38,579 bases of DNA, from the NCBI GenBank assembly GCA_025463905.1, contig JAODBJ010000021.1, positions 1-38,579 on the forward strand, given 5' to 3'. The stretch comes from Actinomycetes bacterium (GTDB lineage Bacteria > Actinomycetota > Acidimicrobiia > IMCC26256 > PALSA-610). The translations under genes were made by a program, and so were the position numbers. The notes under the pieces are model-generated. The model saw only the letters and a program-made list of their open reading frames with translations, had not been told where the DNA came from and searched no databases. Shown in pieces: positions 1-8,158 of the stretch; position 1 is the first letter of the stretch; each line of letters begins with the position of its first letter.

Positions 1-1536
1 ACGTACCCCGAGGAGATCCTGGTCGCGTGGCTTGCGGGCCGGATCGGCCGACCGGTGCGCTGGGTCGAGACGCGCACCGAGTCGATGATGGCGCTGGGCC
101 ATGGCCGCGCCCAGGTGCAGTACGCGACGCTCGGTGGCACGAGCGACGGACAGTTGCTCGCGTACCAGCTTCGCATCGTGCAGGATTCCGGCGCGTACGC
201 AGAGGAGGGCGCGATGCTGCCGTTCCTCACCCGCATGATGGCGCCCGGTGTGTACGCGCTCGAAAAGGTCGACGTCGAAATTACGTCCGTGCTCACGAAC
301 ACCACGCCGGTCGGCGCGTACCGCGGTGCCGGGCGACCCGAAGCGACTGCGGCAATCGAGCGCATGGTCGACCGGTTCGCGGCCGAGATCGAAATGGAGC
401 CCGCCGAGCTCCGACGCCGCAACTTCCTCGCGCCCGACGTGTTTCCGTACACCACGCCGACACGCGCGACCTACGACAGCGGCGACTACGAAGGCGCGCT
501 CGATCGCGTGTTGGCCGCCGCGGGATACGACGACCTGCGCGCCGAGCAGGCGCGCCGGCGCGAACAGGGTGATGGCACGCTGCTCGGCATCGGTCTGTCG
601 TCGTACGTCGAGATCACGAACGGTGGAGGCGAGGGGGAGTACGGCAGTGTCGAAGTGCTTGCCGATGGGCGGGCGATCGTGCGAACCGGCACGTCGCCGC
701 ACGGCCAGGGGCACGCGACCGTGTTCGCGATGCTCGCATCGGACGTCACGGGTATCCCGATGGACCGCATCGAGGTGCGGCACGGCGACACCGACGACGT
801 GCCGCGAGGCAACGGCACCGGCGGCTCGCGATCACTGCAGGCCGGTGGTTCGGCAGTGCAAGGTGCAGCCGAGGAGTTGGTGCGCCTCGCGCGCGATCTC
901 GCGGCCGACTTGCTCGAGGCGAACCCCGACGACATCGTGCTCGACCGCGACCAGGGCCACTTCAACGTCGTCGGCACCCCGGCGGTGTCGCGTTCGTGGG
1001 CCGATGTCGGCGCCGAATTCGTGCGCCGCCCCGGCAACGCCACACTCCAGGCCGCGTACGACTTCGAGCCGCCGGCGGGAACGTTCCCGTTCGGCTCGCA
1101 CGTTGCGGTGGTCGAGGTCGACCGCGATACCGGCGCGGTCACACTCGTTCGGCTGATCGCATGCGACGACGCCGGCCGCATCATGAATCCACTGGTGGTC
1201 GACGGGCAGGTGCACGGCGGTGTCGCGCAGGGAGCGGCGCAGGCACTCTGGGAAGAGGTGCGCTTCGACGACGACGGCAACCCGCTGACCGCGAACTTCA
1301 TGGACTACGCGTTCCCGTCGGCGGCTGAGTTCCCGAGCTTCGAGCGGGTCGAGATGGAGACGCTGACACCCTTGAACCCGTTGGGTTCGAAGGGCATCGG
1401 AGAGGCCGGCACCATCGGCGCTACGCCGGCAGTGCAGAACGCCGTCATCGACGCGCTCGCACATCTCGGCGTTCGCCACATCGACATGCCGTGTACCGCC
1501 GAGCGCGTCTGGCGCGCGATCAACCACGCCTCATGA
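1..1536 (+). CDS. Xanthine dehydrogenase family molybdopterin-binding subunit, form II CoxL-like (5' truncated by window)
   Basis: This is the C-terminal part of a large molybdenum hydroxylase subunit; the frame is open from base 1, so the true start lies upstream. The active-site loop reads AYRGAGR (bases 316-336). Genuine form I carbon monoxide dehydrogenases carry AYRCSFR there, so this is a form II or general hydroxylase relative and CO oxidation should not be assumed. A GQGH motif near base 700 and the GIGEAG motif near base 1396 carry the expected cofactor contacts and the conserved catalytic Glu of the xanthine oxidase family. Such subunits work with FAD (CoxM) and 2Fe-2S (CoxS) partners, which would lie upstream if present. 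The stop codon overlaps a mini-ORF start (ATGA) leading to the SDR at 1609, so co-transcription is likely. The substrate is unknown. Confidence 0.9.
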   Translation, partial: TYPEEILVAWLAGRIGRPVRWVETRTESMMALGHGRAQVQYATLGGTSDGQLLAYQLRIVQDSGAYAEEGAMLPFLTRMMAPGVYALEKVDVEITSVLTNTTPVGAYRGAGRPEATAAIERMVDRFAAEIEMEPAELRRRNFLAPDVFPYTTPTRATYDSGDYEGALDRVLAAAGYDDLRAEQARRREQGDGTLLGIGLSSYVEITNGGGEGEYGSVEVLADGRAIVRTGTSPHGQGHATVFAMLASDVTGIPMDRIEVRHGDTDDVPRGNGTGGSRSLQAGGSAVQGAAEELVRLARDLAADLLEANPDDIVLDRDQGHFNVVGTPAVSRSWADVGAEFVRRPGNATLQAAYDFEPPAGTFPFGSHVAVVEVDRDTGAVTLVRLIACDDAGRIMNPLVVDGQVHGGVAQGAAQALWEEVRFDDDGNPLTANFMDYAFPSAAEFPSFERVEMETLTPLNPLGSKGIGEAGTIGATPAVQNAVIDALAHLGVRHIDMPCTAERVWRAINHAS

Positions 1537-1616
1537 GCGAGCGCAGCGAGCGGGGCCCGAGCGGCCCGCCGTCGGGCCGTCCCGCCTGGGGCGGCCTGGA
1601 GCGAAACCGTGAGTGA
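1533..1616 (+). CDS. Putative coupled mini-ORF, 27 residues, starts MSERSERGPSGP
   Basis: The ATG overlaps the CoxL-like stop as ATGA, and the stop at 1614-1616 lies just inside the SDR gene that starts with GTG at 1609. It therefore bridges two genes translationally. A closely related mini-ORF lies at 28356-28294 on the minus strand, and a third at 11953-11873 begins MNERSER. Over the first 13 codons this copy and the one at 28356 differ at five codons, three of them silent third-position changes. That favours translation but is a tiny sample. The DNA is GC-rich and contains a short GGGCC/GGCCC stem, so it may instead be a dispersed repeat that happens to be open. No function is known. Confidence 0.45.
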   Translation: MSERSERGPSGPPSGRPAWGGLERNRE

Positions 1617-2406
1617 TGAACTCGACTTCGCGGGCAAGGTTGCGATCGTCACGGGTGGGTGTCGTGGCATCGGGCGCGGGATTGCGTCGCGCTTTTTGGA
1701 GGCCGGCGCCGACGTCGTCGTGTGCTGCCGGCACGAACCCGACACGTTGCCCACGGCGGGGGAGCGCGCGGCTGCGTTCATCGCGGCCGACGTTCGCGAC
1801 GCCGACGAGATCGACGCGGTGGTGCAGTTCACCCTCGAGCGGTTCGGCCGTATCGACGTGTTGGTGAACAACGCGGGCGGGTCGCCGCCGGCCGACACCG
1901 CCACCGCCTCACCGAAGTTCTCCCGGGCAATCATCGAGTTGAACCTCGTGGCGCCGCTGTTGTTTGCGCAGAAGGTGCACGCAGTGATGCGCGACCAAGA
2001 CGACGGCGGCACGATCGTGAACATCGCGAGCGTCAGTGGGGTGCGGCCCTCGCCCACCACCGCGGCGTACGGCGCCGCGAAGGCCGGTCTGCTCAATCTC
2101 ACCGAGACCCTCGCGGTGGAGTTCGCGCCGAAGGTGCGGGTGAACGCAGTCACAGTGGGCTTGGTGGTCACCGAACAGGCTCACCTGTTCTACGGCGACG
2201 ACGAAGGCATCGCCGCCGTCGGTGCGACGGTCCCACTCGGCCGGATGGCGCAGCCGAGCGACGTGGCGGACGTCTGCCTGTTCCTCGCATCGCCACTCGC
2301 TCGCTACGTGAGCGGCGCGAACGTACTCGTGCACGGAGGCGGCGAACGTCCCGCCTACCAAAACGCCGCCAAGAACACCGAGCGTGCGTCGCTAGACAAC
2401 AAATAG
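1609..2406 (+). CDS. SDR family oxidoreductase
   Basis: A 265-residue classical short-chain dehydrogenase using NAD(P). The cofactor motif TGGCRGIG is at residues 15-22, NNAG follows VLV near residue 87, and the catalytic set is Ser in NIASVSG followed by YGAAK. It ends with a typical C-terminal HGGGERP segment. The GTG start at 1609 is preferred because it begins MSDELDFAGK just ahead of the Rossmann fold and sits inside the upstream mini-ORF. The substrate cannot be read from sequence. Its neighbours suggest a hydroxy-acyl-CoA or steroid alcohol. It converges with the IpdF-like gene. Confidence 0.88.
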   Translation: MSDELDFAGKVAIVTGGCRGIGRGIASRFLEAGADVVVCCRHEPDTLPTAGERAAAFIAADVRDADEIDAVVQFTLERFGRIDVLVNNAGGSPPADTATASPKFSRAIIELNLVAPLLFAQKVHAVMRDQDDGGTIVNIASVSGVRPSPTTAAYGAAKAGLLNLTETLAVEFAPKVRVNAVTVGLVVTEQAHLFYGDDEGIAAVGATVPLGRMAQPSDVADVCLFLASPLARYVSGANVLVHGGGERPAYQNAAKNTERASLDNK

Positions 2407-2409
2407 TGT

Positions 2410-2423
2410 TGCGTAGCGACGCA
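2410..2423. terminator. Short hairpin between convergent genes
   Basis: TGCGT and ACGCA arms (5 bp) flank a 4-base loop in the 23-base gap between two convergent SDR genes. There is no T-run, so it is at best a weak bidirectional terminator. Confidence 0.25.
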
Positions 2424-2429
2424 CGCTAA

Positions 2430-3209
2430 TCACGGGTGTTGGCTGCTTACCGAGATGACTTCGCCGGTCATGTACGACGAGTAGTCGCTCGCGAGGAAGA
2501 CGATCACGTTTGCGATTTCCCACGGTTCGGCGGCGCGCCCGAACGCTTCGCGCGTCGTGAGCTCGGCGAGCAGTTCGTCGGTGGTGACTTTCGCGAGGAA
2601 CGGGTGCATCGCGAGTGACGGCGCGACGGCGTTGATGCGCACACCGGACTGCGCGGCTTCGAGCGCGGCGCAGCGCGTCAGCGCCATCACGCCCGCTTTC
2701 GCCGCTGCGTAGTGCGACTGTCCTTCCTGCGCACGCCAGCCGACAACCGAGGCGTTGTTCACGATGACACCGTGACTGCGCGGCATCATGTGCTGCAAAG
2801 CGGCGCGCATCATGCGCATTGTGCCGTTCAGCGTGACGTCGAGCACGGGGAACCATTGCTCGTCGGTCATTTCGGCGAGGTTCGCGGTGCCTCCGAGGCC
2901 GGCGTTGTTCACTAACACGTCGACACCACCGAGTGCGTCGATCGTGCGCGTGAAGAGTTGTTGCACGTCGTCTTCGACGGCCACATTCGCGAGGAACGCC
3001 GGCGGACGTTCGCCGGTTACCTCGGCCAACCCGTCGGCCGCTTCGCCGAGGCGGCGTTCGTGGATGTCGCTGATGGCGACCCGGGCGCCTTCTTCCGCGC
3101 AGCGTTTCGCGGTCGCGAAACCGATGCCGGTACCTGCCGCGGCGGTGACGAGCACTGTTTTGCCCGCGAGCAGCCCGCGAGCGGGGGGGTAAGGGGGTGT
3201 CGCGGTCAT
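2430..3209 (-). CDS. ipdF: SDR family oxidoreductase, IpdF-like (steroid ring C/D degradation)
   Basis: A 259-residue short-chain dehydrogenase. The cofactor motif TAAAGTGIG is at residues 22-30, NNAG at 101-104, and the catalytic residues are Ser154, Tyr167 and Lys171. Several segments match what I recall of mycobacterial IpdF (Rv3559c) closely: the TAAAGTGIG loop, NNASVVGWRAQ before SHYAAAKAGVMALTRC, and the end ASDYSSYMTGEVISVSSQHP. In mycobacteria IpdF acts on the hydroxyl group of the indanone-propionate (HIP) intermediate that remains after rings A and B are removed. The ATG at 3209 is chosen over the upstream frame because it lies 7 bases after the acyl-CoA dehydrogenase stop with a GAGGTGA ribosome site. 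The FadE30-like gene directly upstream gives the same pair as in mycobacteria, which supports the call. No KstR-type operator was seen before this operon. Confidence 0.85.
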   Translation of the reverse strand: MTATPPYPPARGLLAGKTVLVTAAAGTGIGFATAKRCAEEGARVAISDIHERRLGEAADGLAEVTGERPPAFLANVAVEDDVQQLFTRTIDALGGVDVLVNNAGLGGTANLAEMTDEQWFPVLDVTLNGTMRMMRAALQHMMPRSHGVIVNNASVVGWRAQEGQSHYAAAKAGVMALTRCAALEAAQSGVRINAVAPSLAMHPFLAKVTTDELLAELTTREAFGRAAEPWEIANVIVFLASDYSSYMTGEVISVSSQHP

Positions 3210-3216
3210 GCGCTCG

Positions 3217-4398
3217 TCACCTCGGCTCTCGAGGCAGGCCGAGTGCCTGCTCGCCAATCACATTGCGTTGCACTTGGTTCGAACCGCCATAGATGGTGTC
3301 GGCCCGCGTGTAGAGGAACAGCCGGGTAAGACGGTCGTTGCCGCCGGCGATCCCGGCGATCCCGGCGATCCCATCGGAGCCCAACACGTCGATAGCGAGT
3401 TCGCCGAGCGCGCGATGGAACGGCGCCCACAACAGTTTGTGGATCGACGTTTCGCGAGTGAGCGTGCCGTGTTCCATCATCGGGAGCGTACGGAGCGCGT
3501 GGTACCGCATGACGCGCAACGTGATCCATGCCTGTGCGAGTCGCTGGCGGAACACGGGGTCGCAGTGCAAGCCGTTGCGTCGCGCGAGGTCGGTGATCTC
3601 TCGGAGGTCGTTCTCGAACGTGAGTTGTTGCCCCAACGTCGACGCGCCGCGCTCGAAGGCGAGCGTGCCCATCGCGACCCGCCAACCGTCGTTCACGTCG
3701 CCGACCACGTTGTCGATTGGCGTGCGGGCACCGTCGAAGAACGTTTCGTTGAACTCGCTGTGCCCGGTGATCTGCACAATCGGGCGCACGTCGATGCCGG
3801 GCTGATCCATCGGCACGAGCAGGTACGAGATGCCCTTGTGCTTCGGTGCGTCACGGTCGGTGCGGCACAGCACGAAGATCCATTGCGCCCACGTTGCGAG
3901 CGACGTCCACGTTTTCTGCCCGGTGATCACCCACTCGTCGCCGTCACGTTCGGCGCGCGTTTGCACGTTGGCGAGATCGGAGCCGGCGTCCGGTTCCGAG
4001 TAGCCCTGGCACCAGATCGTGTTGCCCGACAGGATGCCCGGGAGGAACTGGTGCTTCTGCGCGTCGGAACCGAAGTGCACGATCGTGGGGCCGAGGAGCC
4101 CTTCACCGACGATGCCGACCCGGCCGGGGCCTCCGGCACGCGCGTACTCCTCGTAGAAGATCACCTGCTCCACGAGCGTCGCACCCCGGCCGCCGTACTC
4201 GGCCGGCCAGCCGAGCCCGATCCAGTTGTGGCGACCGAGCTCTTGCTCCCATGCGAGCCGTTCGTCGAACAGTTCGTGTTCGTCGCCGGGCCCGCCGCGA
4301 CCGCGTACGAGGGCGAAGGGCCCGTCGAGACGGTCGGTGAGCCACTTGCGCGCGTCGGCGCGGAAGCGTTCTTGATCGGGCGTGAAGTGCAGATCCAC
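3217..4398 (-). CDS. fadE30: Acyl-CoA dehydrogenase, FadE30-like
   Basis: A 393-residue FAD-dependent acyl-CoA dehydrogenase. It has the CQGYSEPDAGSDLA flavin/substrate motif, GQKTWTS, and a C-terminal TIYGGSNQVQRN segment ending ALGLPREPR. Length and landmarks (GGPGDEHE near the N-terminus, WCQGYSEP, FERGASTLGQQ) resemble mycobacterial FadE30 (Rv3560c), which is assigned to dehydrogenation of the propionyl side chain of HIP-CoA. The GTG start at 4398 lies 9 bases after a TAGGGT hexamer, consistent with a leaderless transcript. A 9-bp unit is repeated three times in frame at 3346-3372 and encodes GIAGIAGIAG. First gene of a two-gene operon with ipdF. Confidence 0.87.
   Translation of the reverse strand: MDLHFTPDQERFRADARKWLTDRLDGPFALVRGRGGPGDEHELFDERLAWEQELGRHNWIGLGWPAEYGGRGATLVEQVIFYEEYARAGGPGRVGIVGEGLLGPTIVHFGSDAQKHQFLPGILSGNTIWCQGYSEPDAGSDLANVQTRAERDGDEWVITGQKTWTSLATWAQWIFVLCRTDRDAPKHKGISYLLVPMDQPGIDVRPIVQITGHSEFNETFFDGARTPIDNVVGDVNDGWRVAMGTLAFERGASTLGQQLTFENDLREITDLARRNGLHCDPVFRQRLAQAWITLRVMRYHALRTLPMMEHGTLTRETSIHKLLWAPFHRALGELAIDVLGSDGIAGIAGIAGGNDRLTRLFLYTRADTIYGGSNQVQRNVIGEQALGLPREPR
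3346..3372. repeat. Three tandem copies of GGCGATCCC inside the acyl-CoA dehydrogenase gene
   Basis: Three perfect 9-bp units in tandem. On the coding strand they add GIA triplets to a loop that in FadE30 relatives is not repetitive, as far as I recall. Slippage would change length by three residues without breaking the frame. Confidence 0.9.
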
Positions 4399-4407
4399 GG
4401 GCGCCGG

Positions 4408-4413
4408 ACCCTA
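4408..4413 (-). promoter_or_regulatory. Likely -10 element of fadE30-like gene (TAGGGT)
   Basis: TAGGGT read on the minus strand ends 9 bases before the GTG start at 4398, which would place the transcript start at or next to the start codon. No ribosome site is visible in between. Confidence 0.5.
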
Positions 4414-4471
4414 CCAATGCGCGCGGCTACTACGTTTACCGCCGCCATCGGCAGAAAGCGGGCGAGCACGC

Positions 4472-5290
4472 ATGGACGCAAAGGGAACGGCGGTCGTCAC
4501 GGGTGCGAGCCGCGGTATCGGCCGCGCGGTGGCGATCGAATTGGCGCGGCGCGGCTTCGACGTGATTGCCACCATGCGCGACCCCGACGCCGGAGCTGCG
4601 CTTGCCGAAGAATCTTCGGGCGCGACGGGTTCGCTGCGCGTCGAGCGCCTCGACGTGACCGACCCGTCGACAATCAATCTTCCCGACGGGTTGCGCGTGC
4701 TCGTGAACAACGCGGGCGTCGAAGACGACAACCTGCCGATCGAAGTGATGCCGATCGAAATCTGGCGGCGGTTGTTCGAAACCAACGTGTTCGGTTTGGT
4801 CGCGGTGACGCAGCAGGCGATCCCGAAGCTGCGGGCGAACGGTGGCGGCGTCATCTGCAACATCACGTCGTCGTCGATCCTCGCGCCGGTGCCGTTCCTC
4901 GCCGCCTACCGCGCCAGTAAGGCGGCGGTGATGGCACTCGGCGAGTCGTTGGTGGCCGAGGTCGCGCCGTTCGGCATCCGAGTGGTCGAGATCATGCCCG
5001 GCCCGATTGCCACCGACATGCTCGCGACGTCGGAACGCCCGTCGGCCGCGATCGAGCACGAGCAGTACCGGGCCATGGCGGAGCACATGTGGGAGAGCCG
5101 CAAGGGGATCCGCGACCTGCACACGCCCACCGCCGACGCCGCGCGCGACATCGCCGACGCGATCCTCGACGACGACGGCCCGTTGCGCTACGGCTGCGAC
5201 CCGCTGAGCAACGGCTTGCTCGACGCGTGGCGCGCCGCGGAGTCCGACGAAATGTTCCTGCGTTCGATGTTGCAGGGTTTTACGACGTGA
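4472..5290 (+). CDS. SDR family oxidoreductase
   Basis: A 272-residue short-chain dehydrogenase with TGASRGIG at residues 10-17, NNAG in VLVNNAGVED, and an active site of Ser in NITSSSI followed by YRASK. The C-terminal third (PTADAARDIADAI) resembles SDRs that work on ketone or hydroxy lipids, but the substrate is not determinable. The ATG at 4472 is chosen because it starts just ahead of the Rossmann motif; the longer frame upstream overlaps the divergent fadE30-like promoter. It shares that roughly 70-base divergent promoter region and is followed after 10 bases by a VOC protein, so the two probably form an operon. Confidence 0.87.
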   Translation: MDAKGTAVVTGASRGIGRAVAIELARRGFDVIATMRDPDAGAALAEESSGATGSLRVERLDVTDPSTINLPDGLRVLVNNAGVEDDNLPIEVMPIEIWRRLFETNVFGLVAVTQQAIPKLRANGGGVICNITSSSILAPVPFLAAYRASKAAVMALGESLVAEVAPFGIRVVEIMPGPIATDMLATSERPSAAIEHEQYRAMAEHMWESRKGIRDLHTPTADAARDIADAILDDDGPLRYGCDPLSNGLLDAWRAAESDEMFLRSMLQGFTT

Positions 5291-5300
5291 TCCGCCAACC

Positions 5301-5780
5301 GTGATCACGGGCATCGCACACAGCGCGATCTGCGTCCCTGATGTCGATGCGGCGGTCACCTGGTACCGCGATGTGCTCGGCCTCGAGGTGCTCTCACCGC
5401 CCTACCGGATGGAGGGTGAGGCGATCGAGCGCGACATGGGTGAGCTGTTGCCGTCTCCGGTGGCCGTGAAAGCGGCCATCGTCGGGTTCGGCGCCGGCGA
5501 CGATCGCGTCCTCGAAGTGATCGAATACCCGAACGCCGAAGGTGACGACATGCGGGCCGCTCGTTCGATCGCCGACCACGGGCTCACCCATGTTGGACTC
5601 GTCTGCGACGACATCGACGCGACGCGCGCGCACCTCGAGGCAAACGGCGCGCACTTCCTCGTGGGCGGCGTCGCGGATGTCGCGCGGCTGCGCACGACGT
5701 GGTTTCGCGACCCGTTCGGCGTCGTGTTCATCCTGCTGGAAAAGCAGCACCCCGACCGGCCGTACTTCCGCCAGTACTGA
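5301..5780 (+). CDS. VOC family protein (glyoxalase/methylmalonyl-CoA epimerase-like)
   Basis: A 159-residue protein with the two paired beta-alpha-beta-beta-beta modules of the vicinal oxygen chelate superfamily. The first begins GIAHSAICVPDVDAAVTWYRDVLGL with His7 as a likely metal ligand. The second begins GLTHVGLVCDDIDAT and ends FRDPFGVVFILLE with a likely Glu ligand. At this length it is a one-chain epimerase or lyase type, about half the size of the steroid extradiol dioxygenase HsaC, so it should not be called that. The GTG start follows the SDR stop after 10 bases. Role unknown; the context suggests acyl-CoA or steroid breakdown. Confidence 0.82.
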   Translation: MITGIAHSAICVPDVDAAVTWYRDVLGLEVLSPPYRMEGEAIERDMGELLPSPVAVKAAIVGFGAGDDRVLEVIEYPNAEGDDMRAARSIADHGLTHVGLVCDDIDATRAHLEANGAHFLVGGVADVARLRTTWFRDPFGVVFILLEKQHPDRPYFRQY

Positions 5781-5806
5781 CGTCGCGTCGAAGAGGCACC
5801 CCGGAC

Positions 5807-8089
5807 TCACTCGAGGGCGCCGTCGGCTTCCAATGCCGCGATGTCGTCGGCCGACAAACCGAGCAGCTCGGCGAGCACCCACGCGTTGTCTTGTCCGAGG
5901 GTCGGGCCGGCGCGGTCATATCCGCTGGGCGCACCCGACAGCCGGAAGCCGTTGCGTTCGTAGAGCCCCTCGCCCATGAACGGATGCGTATTGGTGACGA
6001 AGTGTTCGCGGTGTGCGAGTTGAGGATCGTCGTGCAGGTCGCCGAAGTCGGCCACCGGAACTGCTTCGATCCCATCGGCCTGCAACGTATTCGCGACGTC
6101 CGCTCGTGAACGCGCCGCGGTCCACGCCGCGACCATCGCCTCGACCTCGTCGACGCGGGCCTCGCGACCGGCCAACGTCGCGAGCCCGGGGTCGTCGATG
6201 TCGATCCGTTGCGCGAGGCCGGCCCAGTCGTCGTCGTCCCAGCACGCAATCGCGACCCAACGATCGTTGAGCCCGACCTCATCCGCGCAGGGAAATGCCC
6301 CGTGCGGAACCGCGCCGGCGTGACGGTTTCCGTCTCGCACGCGCACAACGTCGTTGACTTCGTAGTCGAGCAGCCAGGGCGCGAGGGCGTGCATCGCGGT
6401 TTCCACCTGCGACACGTCGAAGTACACGCCCTTGCCGGTGCGGCGCCGGTAGTGCAGCCCAGCCGCGAGTGCGGCGGCGACGTAGCGCGGCGCAAGTGAG
6501 TCGGTGATCGTGCCATGCGGGCCCACGGGTTCGCGGTCGGGCCAACCGGTGAGCGCGTTGTAGCCGCCCAACGCGGAGCCTTGGCCGCCGAAGCCGGGGT
6601 AGTCCTTGTGCGGGCCGGTCTGGCCGTTCAAGCACGCGCTGATCATCACGAGGTCCGGCTTGATCTGCGTGAGCGCGTCGTAGTCGAGGCCGAAGCCCTT
6701 CATCGCCCGCGGCGCGAAGTTCTCGCAGATCGCGTCGGCCCACTCCATGACGAGTCGGCGGACCAACTCGACGGCGCGCGGGTCCTTCAGGTTGAGCGTC
6801 ACATTGCGCTTGCCGACGTTGAGGCCGTCGTACATCGGCGCGCCTTCGAGGCCGTGCGGGTTGTCGGGCCCGAGCGAGTACACCCGCAGGAAGTCGGGGC
6901 GGCTGCGTGACTCGACCCGCAGCACCGTCGCGCCGTGTTCCACGAAGTAACGCGTCGCGATCGGCCCCGCGGCTCCCGATCCGAACTCCAGGATTCGGAC
7001 CCCTTTCCAGGCCCCTCCTTCGCCGTCCGCGTTGGCGCCCATCGGCCGCTCCGGCGCGGTCTCAGCGGCAAACTCCGGATGGCGGATCGATGCGAAGTGG
7101 TGGGGAAAGCGGGCGATGCCGGCAAGGGGAGCGAAGAATCCGCGCGACGCGAGTTGCTCCGACGCGTAGATCTCGGGCGGCGTGTTTGCCGGTGCCAGCA
7201 TCATGTTCGTCTCGCACGCAATCTCGTAGAGCTCGCGCATCGTGTGCCGCGAGAAGTACTCGGCGACTGGCGCTTCGATCGCGGCGAGTTCGTCGTCGGT
7301 CGCGGTGTTCGGGCTGAACTCGCTCCAATCGCGTTCCGTCAGCGCCGCCGCGCCGGGAACGTCGTCGCCGGCGACGAGGTTCGTGAGCAACGACAGGCTT
7401 GGCACGCGTGCCTTTCCGCCGCGCAGACCGAACGACACGTAGCCGTCTTTCGTCGGCCAGATCTCACGGGTGCGCCCGATGTTGGCCCCGCGGCGCGAAC
7501 CGCGAAAGCCGCTCTTCGGGAAGCGTGCAGGCCCGGTCATGTTGGCCACGAGCACCACTTCTTGCATCGATACGTCGACGTGTTGCGCGCCTCCGGCCCA
7601 GAGCGCGCTGAGCGCGGCGAACGCCGCTTCGGGTCCGGTGTGTGCGTACGCCGTCGGTTCGGTGCAACGCACCGGCGCGCGGTCGGGGTCGCCGGTGCAG
7701 AACATGTTGGCGCTCGCCGCCATCACGCCCAGGTCCGACGCCCGCCACTGTGCCCGCGGCCCCGTCGCGCCGAACGGCGTGATGGTGACCCACACCGCCT
7801 GCGGCGCGCGGCCCGGGTCGACGTGGTGCACGCCTGTCGCGCCCGGCGTGTCGAACACCACGTCGGCGTATCGCAGGGCCTGGTCGAACGCGGGGTCGTC
7901 GGCCGCGAGTTCCTGCACTTGCGACCGAGCGGTCCACGCCTGCCCCACAGTGCCGGCGAGGCTGTCGCTCCCCGGCGGCACGACCCGGATCACGGCCGCG
8001 CCGAGATCACCGAGGACCCGGGCGGCTCGCGCCGCCGGATCGTCACCGAGGTCGAGGATCACGAGGCCCTCGAGTAGTGAGTTACTCAC
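5807..8089 (-). CDS. Two-domain CaiB/BaiF family III CoA-transferase
   Basis: About 760 residues with two family III CoA-transferase domains in one chain. The first starts LEGLVILDLG and contains QHVDVSMQEVV. The second starts near residue 370 with WKGVRILEFGSGAAGP and contains YFDVSQVETAM. Family enzymes move CoA between carboxylic acids through a glutamyl/aspartyl-CoA intermediate. By eye, the position of the catalytic Asp is Glu in both halves, which is also seen in some relatives, so activity of each half is uncertain. The second half keeps longer conserved stretches (GKRNVTLNLKDP, ENFAPRAMKGFGLDY) and looks like the more canonical domain. The GTG at 8089 is preferred because GGGAGGG lies 5 bases ahead; an upstream in-frame start at 8119 falls inside an operator palindrome. 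Divergent from the amidohydrolase. Confidence 0.85.
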   Translation of the reverse strand: MSNSLLEGLVILDLGDDPAARAARVLGDLGAAVIRVVPPGSDSLAGTVGQAWTARSQVQELAADDPAFDQALRYADVVFDTPGATGVHHVDPGRAPQAVWVTITPFGATGPRAQWRASDLGVMAASANMFCTGDPDRAPVRCTEPTAYAHTGPEAAFAALSALWAGGAQHVDVSMQEVVLVANMTGPARFPKSGFRGSRRGANIGRTREIWPTKDGYVSFGLRGGKARVPSLSLLTNLVAGDDVPGAAALTERDWSEFSPNTATDDELAAIEAPVAEYFSRHTMRELYEIACETNMMLAPANTPPEIYASEQLASRGFFAPLAGIARFPHHFASIRHPEFAAETAPERPMGANADGEGGAWKGVRILEFGSGAAGPIATRYFVEHGATVLRVESRSRPDFLRVYSLGPDNPHGLEGAPMYDGLNVGKRNVTLNLKDPRAVELVRRLVMEWADAICENFAPRAMKGFGLDYDALTQIKPDLVMISACLNGQTGPHKDYPGFGGQGSALGGYNALTGWPDREPVGPHGTITDSLAPRYVAAALAAGLHYRRRTGKGVYFDVSQVETAMHALAPWLLDYEVNDVVRVRDGNRHAGAVPHGAFPCADEVGLNDRWVAIACWDDDDWAGLAQRIDIDDPGLATLAGREARVDEVEAMVAAWTAARSRADVANTLQADGIEAVPVADFGDLHDDPQLAHREHFVTNTHPFMGEGLYERNGFRLSGAPSGYDRAGPTLGQDNAWVLAELLGLSADDIAALEADGALE

Positions 8090-8109
8090 CAACGCCCTCC
8101 CGGGTAAGC

Positions 8110-8123
8110 TGACACGCACGTCA
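8110..8123. promoter_or_regulatory. Palindromic operator candidate, TGACGTGCGTGTCA on minus strand
   Basis: A 14-bp element with TGAC/GTCA ends, extending to CTGAC/GTCAG, in the 69-base divergent promoter of the CoA-transferase and amidohydrolase genes. A near-identical element, TGACGTGTGCGTCA, lies at 16183-16196 in another divergent promoter. A TetR-type regulator is the likely class of binder; none for this site is visible here. Confidence 0.6.
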
Positions 8124-8158
8124 GATTACGGCCAACGCTTCGCGTCCCGGGAGGCCGC

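Noticed and set aside
3276-3285. GGTTCGAACC resembling a tRNA T-loop
   Set aside because: There is no cloverleaf around it, and it lies in the conserved end of the acyl-CoA dehydrogenase gene. No tRNA was found anywhere in the window.
4784-4791. AACGTGTT, a KstR-like core inside the SDR gene at 4472
   Set aside because: It lacks the outer T and A of the operator pattern, lies in coding sequence and encodes the conserved NVFG segment.
5301-5780. Naming the VOC protein HsaC
   Set aside because: HsaC is about 300 residues with four modules. This protein has 159 residues and two modules.
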